From: Blastococcus mobilis
GTDB lineage: Bacteria > Actinomycetota > Actinomycetes > Mycobacteriales > Geodermatophilaceae
Reading direction: 5' to 3'
DNA: 64,000 nt
NCBI RefSeq assembly: GCF_900188025.1
Contig: NZ_FZNO01000008.1
Span: 62,001-126,000, forward strand
In this document: piece after piece, positions 44,841 through 53,715 of the stretch
Layout of the letters: every line of letters begins with the position of its first letter
Numbering within the stretch: the first letter of the stretch is position 1
Position numbers and translations under genes: made by a program
The notes under the pieces: model-generated
Databases searched by the model: none
Told to the model about the DNA's origin: nothing
Seen by the model: only the letters and a program-made list of their open reading frames with translations

Positions 44841-47686
44841 CCCTCTCCGCCTGGGACGCGTGGGACGCATCGGACGGGGGACGGCGCGTTTCCGAACATG
44901 TGCTCGACACCGGCACCTGCTCCGTGCACAGTGCGCTCGTGCCGCCCGGAGCTCTGCATCATCGGGTGACCGCCGCCCTGGCGAACTGGCAGCTCGACGA
45001 CGCCGAGGAGATGCTCTCCGGGGTCGAGCGGGAACCATCGCCCTACGTCGTCGCCGATCCGGCCGACGACGCGTCAGGGGACGCCCCCGGTTCGCTGGGC
45101 AAGGCCTGGGCCGACACCCTCCGGGCCGAGCTGCTGGTGCGCCGGCTGCGCGTCGCCGGTTTCACCCTCGTCGGCGATCCGGTGACCGCCGAGTCCTCCG
45201 CCGACGAGGCCCTGGACCTGCATGCCGGGGTGGCCGACCTCATCGAGGGCACCGGCGAGGAGGGCGACCCCCGGTCGGAGTCCGCCACCCGGGCCGCGCT
45301 CGCGATCGCGCTCGTCCGGTCGGCGAAGGCAGCGTTCGACGCCTCCGACGACCACCTGCAGCGCGCCGCCGGCCTGGCCCGGCACGCGCGGATCGAGCTG
45401 CTCTCCCGGCGCATCGACGCCGCCATGGACGAGGCCGTGGAGGCCGCGAGCCTGCTCGACCCGATCCTGCCGCCCAGCGCGCTCCTGGTGGAGACGCTCG
45501 GCACCCTCGCCGGGGTGCTCGCCGACCTCGAGCTGATGCCCCTGGCGCTGGACTACCAGCGGCGCGCGCACGAGGCCGCCATCACCGCCGCCACCGACCC
45601 GGACGCGCTGGGGTGGGCGGAGGACGGGGGTCCTGCCGAGGACCCCGACGTGCTGGTCGCCACCACGGCGACGTGCCTGGGCGAGCTGTGCGCGGAGCTG
45701 GGCGAGGGGCTGCTCGACGACGGCATGCCCGAGTCCGCCGGGGCGCACTTCGCCGAGGCCCGCGCGCTGGCCGAGAAGGCCCTCGAGTTCCTCCCCCCGG
45801 ACAGCGCCGGGATCGTTCCCGCGCAGGTCGTGCACGGCTGGGCGCTGGTCGGGCTCGGCGAGCACGCCGCCGCGGTGGGCCCGCTGCGCGCCGCCGTCCG
45901 CACGACGTCGGCCACCGCGGACCGCGCACAGCTGGCCTCGGCGCAGCTGGCGCTGGGCCGGGCCCTGCGCCGGGAGGGCGACGTCGGCGAGGCCGACGAG
46001 CACCTGGTCTCGACGTTGAACCTGGCCACCGAGCACGGCCTCCCCCGGCTTCGTCGCGCCGCCCTGCGCGAGCTGTGCACGCTGCACGCCGAGCTGGACG
46101 ACGCCGGCCGGGCCCTGCCCTACCTGCAGGCCTACCTCGCCGACGAGCTGGACCGGGTCGACGAGCGGCGCACCCGCTGGGTCGAGCTGTTCGGCCGGCG
46201 CAAGAGCCTGCTGGAGACCGAGCGCGCCGCAGGTCAGCTCCGCCGTCAGGCCTACGAGGACCCGCTCACCCACCTGCCCAACCGGCGCTACGCCGAGGCC
46301 CGGCTGGACGGGCTGCTCTCCAGCGGGGCGGCGCCCGCGCTGGCCGTCGTCGACGTGGACCGGTTCAAGTCCATCAACGACGCCATCGGCCACCCCGGCG
46401 GCGACTCGGTGCTGCGCACGGTCGCCGAGCTGCTCATCGAGGGCGTCCGCGACACCGACGAGGTGTGCCGCTGGGCCGGCGACGAGTACGTGGTCCTGCT
46501 GCCGGACACGACCGCCGAGCAGGCCGAGCGGGCCCTGGAGCGCACCCGCCGCAAGGTCGCCGCCTACGACTGGGCGCAGTTCGGCCTCGACGTCCCGGTG
46601 ACCATCAGCGTCGGGATCGCGTCGGCGGCCCGCGGCGACGACCGGCGGACCCTCTTCGCCGCCGCCGACGGCGTCCTCTACGACGCCAAGCGCAGCGGGC
46701 GCGACCGCGTCGTCCGCCTGTCGGGGGTGACCCAGACCCGGGCCCCCGCGGCCAGCCCGCTCGACGCGCTGTTCGGGCCGCCGCCGGTCGCCGCCGACAC
46801 GGCGGTGGACGCCGACACGACCGTCGGCGGTACCGCGGAGGACGACGCAGCGGCCGTTACTGTCGCCGCCGTGCAGCCGTCCCCGCTCCAGCCCGGCCCC
46901 GCCCCCGACGAGGCCGCCGGCTTCGCTCCGCTCCTGGTCGAGGCGCGCCCGGTCGACCCGCCGCTGGGCACCGGCAGCGCGACCGAGCCACTGCTCGGGC
47001 CCGTCCCCACCGCCGGGCCGGTTCCCGTGACGCCGATAGTCGAGCCGGCGGCGGCCCCGCGCCCCCTGGCATCGGCCGAGCCCGAGGTCATCTGGGCCAC
47101 CGGCCGCAGCACCGAACAGGTCCTGGTGCTGGTCCGCGAGGCCCGCCGCGAGCACCCCGACCGCCCGGCGCTGGTGCTGCGCGCCGCAGCCGAGACCCTG
47201 GTGGCGCTGGCCGGCGAGCACCACGCGTACACGACGATGGACGCCGCTGCGATGGCCGCTGCGGTCGGCCCCGTGCCCGAGCCGGTGGGCCGCGTGCACG
47301 TGCTGTGCGCCGGTGGCGCCGACACCCCCGTGGCCGCCGAGGCCGCCTTCGTCGCCCGGGTCACCGGCACCGAGGTTCTCCGGATGGACGACGTCGCCGG
47401 TAGTCGCATCCGCGGTGTGCTGGCCGACGGCTCGCTGTTCGGCGACGCGGACTGCCTGGTCGTCGTCGCCGGTATGGACGCCGCGCTCGCCGCGATGGTC
47501 GGCGCCATGGCCGACGTCCCCGTCGTGGCGGTGCCGACGTCGACCGGCGCCCCGAACGCCTTCGCCGGGCTCGGCGCGCTCATGACGATGCTGAACTCGG
47601 CCGCGCCGGGCGTCGCCATCAGCAACATCGACAACGGCTACTCCGCGGGCGTGTTCGCCGCGAGAGTGGCTCGCCGAGCCCGCTGA
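44837..47686 (+). CDS. TPR-diguanylate cyclase fused to a degenerate LarB-like domain
   Basis: This 949-residue protein is a single frame. Residues 1-450 are TPR-like helices; 455-625 are a GGDEF domain with AGDEY at 547-551 and an I-site RDTD five residues before; 640-750 are an Ala/Pro-rich linker; 751-949 resemble LarB, the NaAD carboxylase/hydrolase of nickel-pincer cofactor synthesis. The LarB part keeps VLCAGGADTPVAAEAA, VVVAGMDAALA, VAVPTSTG and SNIDNGYSAG, but the MLNSC motif is MLNSA: Ala922 replaces the expected catalytic Cys. DVGVAG and GYG motifs are also altered. An internal GTG at 46871 could in principle start a separate protein but has no Shine-Dalgarno. The LarB part is probably non-catalytic, perhaps a nucleotide sensor. 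Confidence 0.85.
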   Translation: MTLSAWDAWDASDGGRRVSEHVLDTGTCSVHSALVPPGALHHRVTAALANWQLDDAEEMLSGVEREPSPYVVADPADDASGDAPGSLGKAWADTLRAELLVRRLRVAGFTLVGDPVTAESSADEALDLHAGVADLIEGTGEEGDPRSESATRAALAIALVRSAKAAFDASDDHLQRAAGLARHARIELLSRRIDAAMDEAVEAASLLDPILPPSALLVETLGTLAGVLADLELMPLALDYQRRAHEAAITAATDPDALGWAEDGGPAEDPDVLVATTATCLGELCAELGEGLLDDGMPESAGAHFAEARALAEKALEFLPPDSAGIVPAQVVHGWALVGLGEHAAAVGPLRAAVRTTSATADRAQLASAQLALGRALRREGDVGEADEHLVSTLNLATEHGLPRLRRAALRELCTLHAELDDAGRALPYLQAYLADELDRVDERRTRWVELFGRRKSLLETERAAGQLRRQAYEDPLTHLPNRRYAEARLDGLLSSGAAPALAVVDVDRFKSINDAIGHPGGDSVLRTVAELLIEGVRDTDEVCRWAGDEYVVLLPDTTAEQAERALERTRRKVAAYDWAQFGLDVPVTISVGIASAARGDDRRTLFAAADGVLYDAKRSGRDRVVRLSGVTQTRAPAASPLDALFGPPPVAADTAVDADTTVGGTAEDDAAAVTVAAVQPSPLQPGPAPDEAAGFAPLLVEARPVDPPLGTGSATEPLLGPVPTAGPVPVTPIVEPAAAPRPLASAEPEVIWATGRSTEQVLVLVREARREHPDRPALVLRAAAETLVALAGEHHAYTTMDAAAMAAAVGPVPEPVGRVHVLCAGGADTPVAAEAAFVARVTGTEVLRMDDVAGSRIRGVLADGSLFGDADCLVVVAGMDAALAAMVGAMADVPVVAVPTSTGAPNAFAGLGALMTMLNSAAPGVAISNIDNGYSAGVFAARVARRAR

Positions 47687-47797
47687 GGGGTGTGGACCCG
47701 GCGCGGGGGCCGGAGGCTCCCCGGCGGGGACACGGGCCGCGGTTCAGGTCGACCGGGGTACGGCACCTGGCAGTGTGATCCGGAGGATCACGATGTC
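47687..47797 (-). repeat. Family A intergenic repeat, copy 3
   Basis: Read on the minus strand it contains GTGATCCTCCGGATCAC, CCAGGTGCCGTACCCC, GCGGCCCGTGTCCCC, GGGGAGCCTCCGGCCCCCGC and a CCGGGTCCACACCCC end. The TGA of the first palindrome is the pxpC stop codon itself (47788-47790). It separates pxpC from the GGDEF-LarB gene. Confidence 0.88.
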
Positions 47798-48651
47798 ATC
47801 GCCTTGAAGCGCAGTGTCTGCCCGGGTCGCAACTGCCCGCACCGGTCGACGTCACTGCGGATCGGCTCGTCGGCCACGTAGCCGATCACCGGATAGCCGC
47901 CGGTCACGGGGTGGTCGGCCAGGAACAGCACGGGCAGGCCGGACGGCGGCACCTGCAGCGCACCGCGGACCATTCCCTCGCTGGGCAGCTCACCACCGCG
48001 CAACCGTTCCAGGGGCGTGCCGTCCAGCCGCAGACCGACCCGGTTGCTCTCGTCGGTCACCGTCCAGACCTGCCCGGTCAGCGCCGTCCAGCCCGCGTCG
48101 CCGAACCAGTCGGCGCGTGGCCCGGGCAGCACCGCCACGGTGACCTCGCCGCCAGGGATGTCGGGGACCGGCGCCACGTCGACCCCGGGCACCGGCTCGA
48201 TGGGGGCGCCGATCGGCAGCACGTCGCCGTCGGCCACCGCCGCCGGTCCCAGCCCGGACAGCACGTCGGTGGCGCGCGACCCGAGCACCGGGGGGACGTC
48301 GATACCCCCGCGGACGGCGAGGTAGGTGCGCAGCCCGGTCTCGGGGGGCCCCAGCCGCAGCTCGGTGCCGCGCCGGAGCGGGGTGGGCGCGGCATGCGGG
48401 AACGGTCCCGCGCAGCGCGCGCCGGTCGTGACCACCATCAGGTCGGCCTCCGCCCGCACCGCCAGCCCGCCGTAGGTCGCCTCCAGGACCGCGAAGTCCT
48501 CCGGGTTGCCGACGAGCCGGTTGGCCTGCCGGTACACCGACCGGTCACAGGCACCTGAGCGCACGATGCCGAGCGCGGCCTGCCCGGGCCGGCCGGCGTC
48601 CTGCACCGTGGTGAAGGGACCCGCTCTCAGCACGGTGAGGGCGCGCGTCAT
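47788..48651 (-). CDS. pxpC: 5-oxoprolinase subunit C (carboxyltransferase AHS2-like)
   Basis: This 287-residue protein is one part of the prokaryotic ATP-dependent 5-oxoprolinase PxpABC, which opens pyroglutamate to glutamate. It shows the AHS2/KipA features: TTVQDAGRPG, GIVRSGACDRSVYRQANRLV (partial), the RGGIDVPPVLGSRATD motif and SEGMVRGALQVPPSGLPV. Its ATG overlaps the pxpB stop (ATGA at 48648-48651). Its stop codon lies within a family A repeat. Confidence 0.93.
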   Translation of the reverse strand: MTRALTVLRAGPFTTVQDAGRPGQAALGIVRSGACDRSVYRQANRLVGNPEDFAVLEATYGGLAVRAEADLMVVTTGARCAGPFPHAAPTPLRRGTELRLGPPETGLRTYLAVRGGIDVPPVLGSRATDVLSGLGPAAVADGDVLPIGAPIEPVPGVDVAPVPDIPGGEVTVAVLPGPRADWFGDAGWTALTGQVWTVTDESNRVGLRLDGTPLERLRGGELPSEGMVRGALQVPPSGLPVLFLADHPVTGGYPVIGYVADEPIRSDVDRCGQLRPGQTLRFKAMTS

Positions 48652-49265
48652 CGTGAGCCCGCGTCGACGAAGCGCACCCCGACCCCGGGGCGCAGCAGTG
48701 CCGGGGGATCGCGGTCCAGGTCGAAGACGGCGACATCGGTCCGCCCGATGAGCTGCCAGCCACCCGGGGACTCGCGCGGGTAGACGCCGCTGAACTCACC
48801 GGCGAGCGCGACCGACCCCGGTGGCACCTTGGTGCGCGGCGTCGACCGGCGCGGCACGTCCCACTGACCGCCGGGCTGGGTGAGGTAGCCGAAGCCGGGG
48901 GCGAAGCCGCCGAAGGCGACGATCCACTCCTTGCCCGTGTGCCGGTGCACCAGCTCCTCCGGGCTCAGGTCCAGCAGCCCCGCGAGGTCCTCGAGGTCCT
49001 CCCCGTCGTAGTGCACCGGCAGCTCGACGACCTCCCCGCCGGCCCGGGCATCGGGCCGCGGCGTCGCGGCCCGGACGGCGTCGGCCACCGCGGACAGCGA
49101 GGTCCGGCCCGGACCGGTCACCAGCAGCACGGTGCGGGCGGCGGGGACGATGTCGACCACGCCGTCCGGCGGCTGCTCGGCGAGCGCGGCGTAGAGCGCG
49201 AGGACGGCGTCCAGATCGTCCAGCTCCACCAGCAGCGCCGTGCTGCCGCTCGGGAGGACCCGCAT
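48648..49265 (-). CDS. pxpB: 5-oxoprolinase subunit B (AHS1/KipI-like)
   Basis: This 205-residue protein is the KipI/AHS1 subunit, partner of PxpC. It has LPVHYDGEDLEDLA, the conserved FGGFAPGFGYL motif and RRSTPRTKVPPGSVALAG. Start ATG 49265 overlaps the pxpA stop by one base (TGATG); the longer frame upstream lies inside pxpA and is rejected. The set pxpA-pxpB-pxpC is in conserved order. Confidence 0.93.
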   Translation of the reverse strand: MRVLPSGSTALLVELDDLDAVLALYAALAEQPPDGVVDIVPAARTVLLVTGPGRTSLSAVADAVRAATPRPDARAGGEVVELPVHYDGEDLEDLAGLLDLSPEELVHRHTGKEWIVAFGGFAPGFGYLTQPGGQWDVPRRSTPRTKVPPGSVALAGEFSGVYPRESPGGWQLIGRTDVAVFDLDRDPPALLRPGVGVRFVDAGSR

Positions 49266-50026
49266 CACGGTGCGAACGGGGTCAGGGCCGCGCCGGCCGC
49301 CGTCAGCGCCTGCCGCACCTGGCGGGCGATCTCGACCGCACCGGAGGTGTCGCCGTGCACACAGATCGAGTCCGGTCGCAGGGTCAGCGAACCGCCGTCG
49401 ACGTCCTGGATCGGCTCTCCGGCGGCCATCGCGACACAGCGCCGGGCGATCTCGTCCGGGTCGTGCAGCACCGCACCGGGCAGCCGCCGGGACACCAACG
49501 TGCCTTCCGGCGTGTAGGCACGGTCGGCGAAGGCTTCGTGCACCACGGTCAGCCCGGCGTCGGCCGCCTGCCGCAACCACGCCGAGCCGGGCAGGCCCAG
49601 CACCGGCAGCGTGCGGTCGTAGGCGAGGACGGCGCGGACGACGGCGGCCGCCTGCTCCTCGTGGTGGACGATCGCGTTGTAGAGCGCACCGTGCGGCTTG
49701 ACGTAGCACACCCGCGAGCCTGCGACGCGGGCGAAGGCCTCGAGCGCACCGATCTGGTAGATCACGTCCGCGGTCAGCGCGTCGGGCTCCATGTCGATGA
49801 AGCGGCGGCCGAACCCGGCCAGGTCCCGGTAGCCGACCTGGGCGCCGATCGCGACACCGGAGTCGACGGCCCGCGCGCACACCCGGCTCATGATCGAGGG
49901 GTCGCTGGCGTGGAATCCGCAGGCGACGTTGGCGCTGGTGACGATGTCGAGCAGGGCGTCGTCGTCACCGAGCGTCCACTGCCCGAACCCCTCGCCGAGG
50001 TCGGAGTTCAAGTCCACGCTGGGCAT
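49265..50026 (-). CDS. pxpA: 5-oxoprolinase subunit A (LamB/YcsF family)
   Basis: This 253-residue protein carries the LamB/YcsF signature from the start: [40 protein letters not shown] and VKPHGALYN. PxpA provides the hydrolase part of the 5-oxoprolinase complex. It follows the NRAMP-like gene by 7 bp and is coupled to pxpB. Confidence 0.95.
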   Translation of the reverse strand: MPSVDLNSDLGEGFGQWTLGDDDALLDIVTSANVACGFHASDPSIMSRVCARAVDSGVAIGAQVGYRDLAGFGRRFIDMEPDALTADVIYQIGALEAFARVAGSRVCYVKPHGALYNAIVHHEEQAAAVVRAVLAYDRTLPVLGLPGSAWLRQAADAGLTVVHEAFADRAYTPEGTLVSRRLPGAVLHDPDEIARRCVAMAAGEPIQDVDGGSLTLRPDSICVHGDTSGAVEIARQVRQALTAAGAALTPFAP

Positions 50027-50033
50027 CTTCCAC

Positions 50034-51272
50034 TCACGAGAACAGGTCGATGACGGGGCGGATCGAATTGACCGCCAGGTAGATGGTCAGCAGCCAGGCG
50101 GCCCAGCCGATGACCAGCAGCCACCGCGGGTACCGGTAGCCGTTCAGCAGGTCGGCCCGGCGGGTCGCCACCCACAGCAGCACGGCGATGCCGATCGGCA
50201 GCAGGAGCCCGTTGAAGGCGCCGGCGAACACCAGCAGGGTGGTGGGGGCCGCGCCGGCCAGCACGAACGCCAGCGTCGTGACGGCGATGAACGCGCAGAC
50301 CAGGATCGTGCGGGTGCGGTCGCTGGTGTGCGTGCGGGAGGTCACGAACGACACCGAGGTGTACGAGGCGCCGATCACGCTGGTGATCGAGGCGGCCCAC
50401 AGGACGATGCCGAAGACGCGCAGGCCGACCTCGCCCGCCGCCTGCTGGAACGCGTTGGCCGCCTGGTTCTCCACCCCGAGGTCGGCGCCACCGGTGACCA
50501 CGCCCAGGATCGCCAGGAAGAGGACGACGCGCATGATCCCGGTGATGATGATGCCGGTGATCGAGCCGCGGGTGATGTCCCGGACGTGCGCCGGCCCGGT
50601 GACGCCGGAGTCGAGCAGCCGGTGGGCGCCCGCGTAGACGATGTAGCCACCGATGGTGCCGCCGACCAGCGTCGTGATCGCCAGGAAGGAGACCTCCTCG
50701 GGAAGGACCACGTTCTTCAGCGCCTGGCCCACGGGCGGGCCGGAGGTGATCGCGATGTAGGCGGTCAGCACGATCATCAGCAGGCCGAGGACGACCACGA
50801 TCCGGTCGACGGCCACCCCGGCACGCTTGCTGAGGAAGATGCCGATCGCGATGAGGGCCGACAGCGCCCCGCCGATCCTCGGGTCCAGCCCGAACATCGC
50901 GTCGGTGCCCAGCCCCGCGCCGCTGACGTTCCCGACGTTGAACACCAGGCCGCCGATCAGCAGGAACCCGGCCATCACCCAGCCAAGACCTGGGAGGACG
51001 AGGTTGCCCAACTCCTGGGCGCGGCGGCCGGAGACGCCGATGACCCGCCACGCGTTCATCTGCAGGGCGATGTCGATGACGATCGAGACGGCGATCGCGA
51101 AGGCGAACGCGACCCCGAGTTGGACGGTGAACGCCGTCGTCTGGGTGATGAAGCCCGGTCCGATGGCCGAGGTGGCCATCAGGAACATCGCGCCCAGCAG
51201 GGTGGACCGGGTGCTCGAGGCGAGCCTCCCCGACGGCGCAGTGGCGGTGGGCTGGTCCGATGAGTGCGACAT
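50034..51272 (-). CDS. NRAMP-like transporter lacking the canonical metal-site motifs
   Basis: This 412-residue membrane protein has about 11 helices and belongs to the NRAMP superfamily by overall pattern (GPGFITQ in helix 1; [20 protein letters not shown] in helix 6). The DPGN motif of helix 1 and the MPH motif of helix 6, which bind Mn or Fe, are both absent. It corresponds in context to B. subtilis YcsG, which lies with ycsF/pxpA. I infer that it moves a substrate other than a transition metal, possibly one linked to oxoproline. It heads the leftward pxp operon. Confidence 0.85.
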   Translation of the reverse strand: MSHSSDQPTATAPSGRLASSTRSTLLGAMFLMATSAIGPGFITQTTAFTVQLGVAFAFAIAVSIVIDIALQMNAWRVIGVSGRRAQELGNLVLPGLGWVMAGFLLIGGLVFNVGNVSGAGLGTDAMFGLDPRIGGALSALIAIGIFLSKRAGVAVDRIVVVLGLLMIVLTAYIAITSGPPVGQALKNVVLPEEVSFLAITTLVGGTIGGYIVYAGAHRLLDSGVTGPAHVRDITRGSITGIIITGIMRVVLFLAILGVVTGGADLGVENQAANAFQQAAGEVGLRVFGIVLWAASITSVIGASYTSVSFVTSRTHTSDRTRTILVCAFIAVTTLAFVLAGAAPTTLLVFAGAFNGLLLPIGIAVLLWVATRRADLLNGYRYPRWLLVIGWAAWLLTIYLAVNSIRPVIDLFS

Positions 51273-51428
51273 GGGCGCTCCTGGAGCCTGTGGTCGGCTC
51301 GGCCGGTGGACCGGACGTCACGCGGATCGATCCCGACGGCGGGACGGCTGTGCGCTTTCGCCTGGTGGTCGCCGACCGTAGGTTCGAGTCGCCCACCCGG
51401 CAATTCGAGCCGTCCGGAGGAGCCTCCC

Positions 51429-52256
51429 GTGACCGCCACCGCCGCTACCACCGCCGCAGCCACCCCCGCCACCCCCGCCACGCTCGCCGGCCGAACACCG
51501 GCCGATGCCCGGGCCCGTTACCGCGCGGGCCTGGCGGTGCCGAGCTCCGGAGAGGCACCCGGCTTCACCCAGGCCAACCTCGTGGTGGTGCCCCAGGACT
51601 GGGCCTTCGACATGCTGCTGTTCGGGCAGCGCAATCCGCAGCCGGTGCCGATGCTGGACGTGACCGACCCGGGCTCGTTCCGCACCGTGCTCGCTCCCGA
51701 TGCCGATCTCCGGTCCGACCTGCCCCGGTACCGCGTCTGGCGCGACGGTGAACTCACCGACGAGCCGACCGACGTCACCGACCTGTGGAGCGACGACCTG
51801 GTCGCCTTCCTGATCGGCTGCAGCTTCAGCTTCGAGACCGCCCTGCTGGACGCCGGCGTACCGGTCCGCAACATCGAGCAGGGCCGCAACGTGTCGATGT
51901 ACCGCACCAACCGCGCGTGTCGACCGGCCGGTCGGCTCTCCGGACCACTGGTCGTGTCGATGCGCCCGGTGCCGGGGGAACACGTCGTCACCGCGGTGCA
52001 GGTGACCGGGCGGATGCCGCAGGTGCACGGGGCACCGGTGCACGTGGGCGCCCCCTCGTCGTTGGGCATCGCCGACCTGGGGCAGCCGGACTTCGGGGAC
52101 CCGGTCGACTTCGCCGACGGGGACGTCCCGGTGTTCTGGGCCTGCGGCGTCACCCCGCAGGCGGCGCTGATGGCCTCCCGCCCACCGTTCGCGATCACGC
52201 ACGCACCGGGGCACATGTTCGTCACCGACGTCCCGGATGCGGCCTACCGGCAATGA
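51429..52256 (+). CDS. DUF1445 putative hydro-lyase (YcsI family)
   Basis: This 275-residue protein is of the DUF1445 family, relatives of which include D-glutamate cyclase. Motifs include [52 protein letters not shown] and [14 protein letters not shown]-glutamate cyclase would make 5-oxoproline, the pxp substrate, which fits the neighbourhood, but the reaction here is inferred. GTG 51429 follows GGAGGAG. It is divergent from the NRAMP-like gene and ends just before a family A repeat. Confidence 0.85.
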   Translation: MTATAATTAAATPATPATLAGRTPADARARYRAGLAVPSSGEAPGFTQANLVVVPQDWAFDMLLFGQRNPQPVPMLDVTDPGSFRTVLAPDADLRSDLPRYRVWRDGELTDEPTDVTDLWSDDLVAFLIGCSFSFETALLDAGVPVRNIEQGRNVSMYRTNRACRPAGRLSGPLVVSMRPVPGEHVVTAVQVTGRMPQVHGAPVHVGAPSSLGIADLGQPDFGDPVDFADGDVPVFWACGVTPQAALMASRPPFAITHAPGHMFVTDVPDAAYRQ

Positions 52257-52260
52257 CTCC

Positions 52261-52395
52261 GTGATCCTCCGGATCACACCGCCATGACACCGTCGTCCTC
52301 CGGACGACACCGCGGCCAGGTGCCGTCCCCCGCTTGCGCTGAGCGGTTGCCCGTGTCCCCATCGGGAGCCTCCGGCCCCACGACGGGTCCACCCC
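52261..52395 (+). repeat. Family A intergenic repeat, copy 4 (with duplicated head)
   Basis: This copy has two head palindromes, GTGATCCTCCGGATCAC (52261-52277) and GTCGTCCTCCGGACGAC, followed by ACCGCGGCCAGGTGCCGTCC, TGCCCGTGTCCCC and GGGAGCCTCCGGCCCC, ending GGGTCCACCCC. It begins 4 bp after the ycsI-like stop, in inverted orientation to copy 3. Confidence 0.88.
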
Positions 52396-52438
52396 AGTCG
52401 CCTGCCGTTCCCCACCTGGTAGACGGCATGATCGGCGC

Positions 52439-53617
52439 ATGATCGGGTGGCTGGACCTCTCCGCCGGTGCGTCCGGGGACATGCTGCTCGGCGCGCTGGT
52501 GGATGCCGGGGTGCCCCTCGAGGTCCCGGCCGGCGCCGTCGCCGCGCTGCCGGTGGAGCGGATCCGGCTGGTCACCGAGTCGGTCACCCGGCACGGGCTG
52601 GGCGCGACCCGGGTGCACGTGCAGGCGCCGACGTCCTCGGCACACCGCACGTGGGCGGACGTCCGTGCGCTGCTCGGGCAGGCGGCCCTGCCCGGGCCGG
52701 TCCGCGACGGCGCCCTCGCGGTCTTCGAACGGCTGGCGATCGCCGAGGGCCGGGTCCACCGGGTCTCCCCCGACGACGTCCACTTCCACGAGGTCGGAGC
52801 CCTGGACGCGCTGGCCGACGTCGTCGGGGTGGTGGCCGCCTTCGAGCACCTCGGGCTGTCCCGCCTCGCCGCGTCGCCGATCACGCTGGGCAGCGGCACG
52901 GCCCGTGGCGCGCACGGCGTCGTCCCCATCCCGGGCCCCGCGGTGCTGGAGCTGCTGACCGGCGTCCCGGTGGTGGCGGGCGCGGTCGCCGCCGAGATGT
53001 GCACCCCCACCGGGGCGGCGCTGGTGGCCGCCCGCGTCGGCGAGTGGACGACGCTGCCGCCGATGCGGGTCGAGCGGGTGGGGGTGGGCGCCGGTGGGCG
53101 GGACCCGGTGGAGCTGCCGAACGTCGTCCGGCTGGTCCTCGGCGAGCCGGCGCACCCGCAGCCGGCGAGCCCGGTCGTCCTGGAGGCGAACATCGACGAC
53201 CTCGACCCGCGGCTGTGGCCCGGCGTCCTGGACGCCCTGTTGGCCGCCGGGGCCTCCGATGCCTGGCTGACCCCGATCCTGATGAAGAAGGGCCGCCCGG
53301 CGTACGCGCTGTCGGTGTTGTGCCGTCCGGAGCTGGTCGACGAGGTGGAGGCGGTGGTCTTCGCCACGACGTCGACCATCGGCATGCGGGTCGTCCCCGT
53401 GGGCAAGGTGGCCCTCGAGCGGGTCCCGGCCTCGGTGGAGGTGCTCGGCGCCCGGGTGGGCGTGAAGGTGGCGGTCGCGGGCGGGCGCGTGGTCAACGTC
53501 AGCGTCGAGTACGAGGACGTCGCCGCGCTGGCCCGCGACGCCGGCGTTCCGGTGAAGGAGGCCCTGCGGGCGGCCACCGCCGCCGCCGAGGCCGCCTACC
53601 CGGTCATGCGGACCTGA
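52439..53617 (+). CDS. larC: Nickel insertion protein LarC
   Basis: This 392-residue protein should insert Ni into the pincer nucleotide cofactor of lactate racemase-type enzymes, using CTP. It has DLSAGASGDMLLGAL at the start, VHFHEVGALDALADVVG, the EANIDDLDPRLW segment and LTPILMKKGRPA. In Lactobacillus larC is split by a programmed frameshift; here it is one open frame. No larE or larA is in the window, and the only LarB-like sequence is the degenerate fusion at 44837-47686. The ATG at 52439 lies 43 bp after a family A repeat. Confidence 0.93.
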   Translation: MIGWLDLSAGASGDMLLGALVDAGVPLEVPAGAVAALPVERIRLVTESVTRHGLGATRVHVQAPTSSAHRTWADVRALLGQAALPGPVRDGALAVFERLAIAEGRVHRVSPDDVHFHEVGALDALADVVGVVAAFEHLGLSRLAASPITLGSGTARGAHGVVPIPGPAVLELLTGVPVVAGAVAAEMCTPTGAALVAARVGEWTTLPPMRVERVGVGAGGRDPVELPNVVRLVLGEPAHPQPASPVVLEANIDDLDPRLWPGVLDALLAAGASDAWLTPILMKKGRPAYALSVLCRPELVDEVEAVVFATTSTIGMRVVPVGKVALERVPASVEVLGARVGVKVAVAGGRVVNVSVEYEDVAALARDAGVPVKEALRAATAAAEAAYPVMRT

Positions 53618-53715
53618 CCCCGGACCACGTCACCGAACGCGACTGGACCGCATCGCGTAACCCATGGACGCATCCTGCCCGGCACCACGGACAGCTCGGC
53701 GGCGCACCGCTTGCC

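Noticed and set aside
46871-47686. Separate larB gene starting at an internal GTG
   Set aside because: There is no Shine-Dalgarno before it, the upstream frame is open without a stop, and the linker composition is continuous; kept only as an alternative.
51368-51395. AGGTTCGAGTCGCCCAC resembling a tRNA T-arm
   Set aside because: The flanking bases do not form a T-stem, and no acceptor, D or anticodon arm can be drawn around it.
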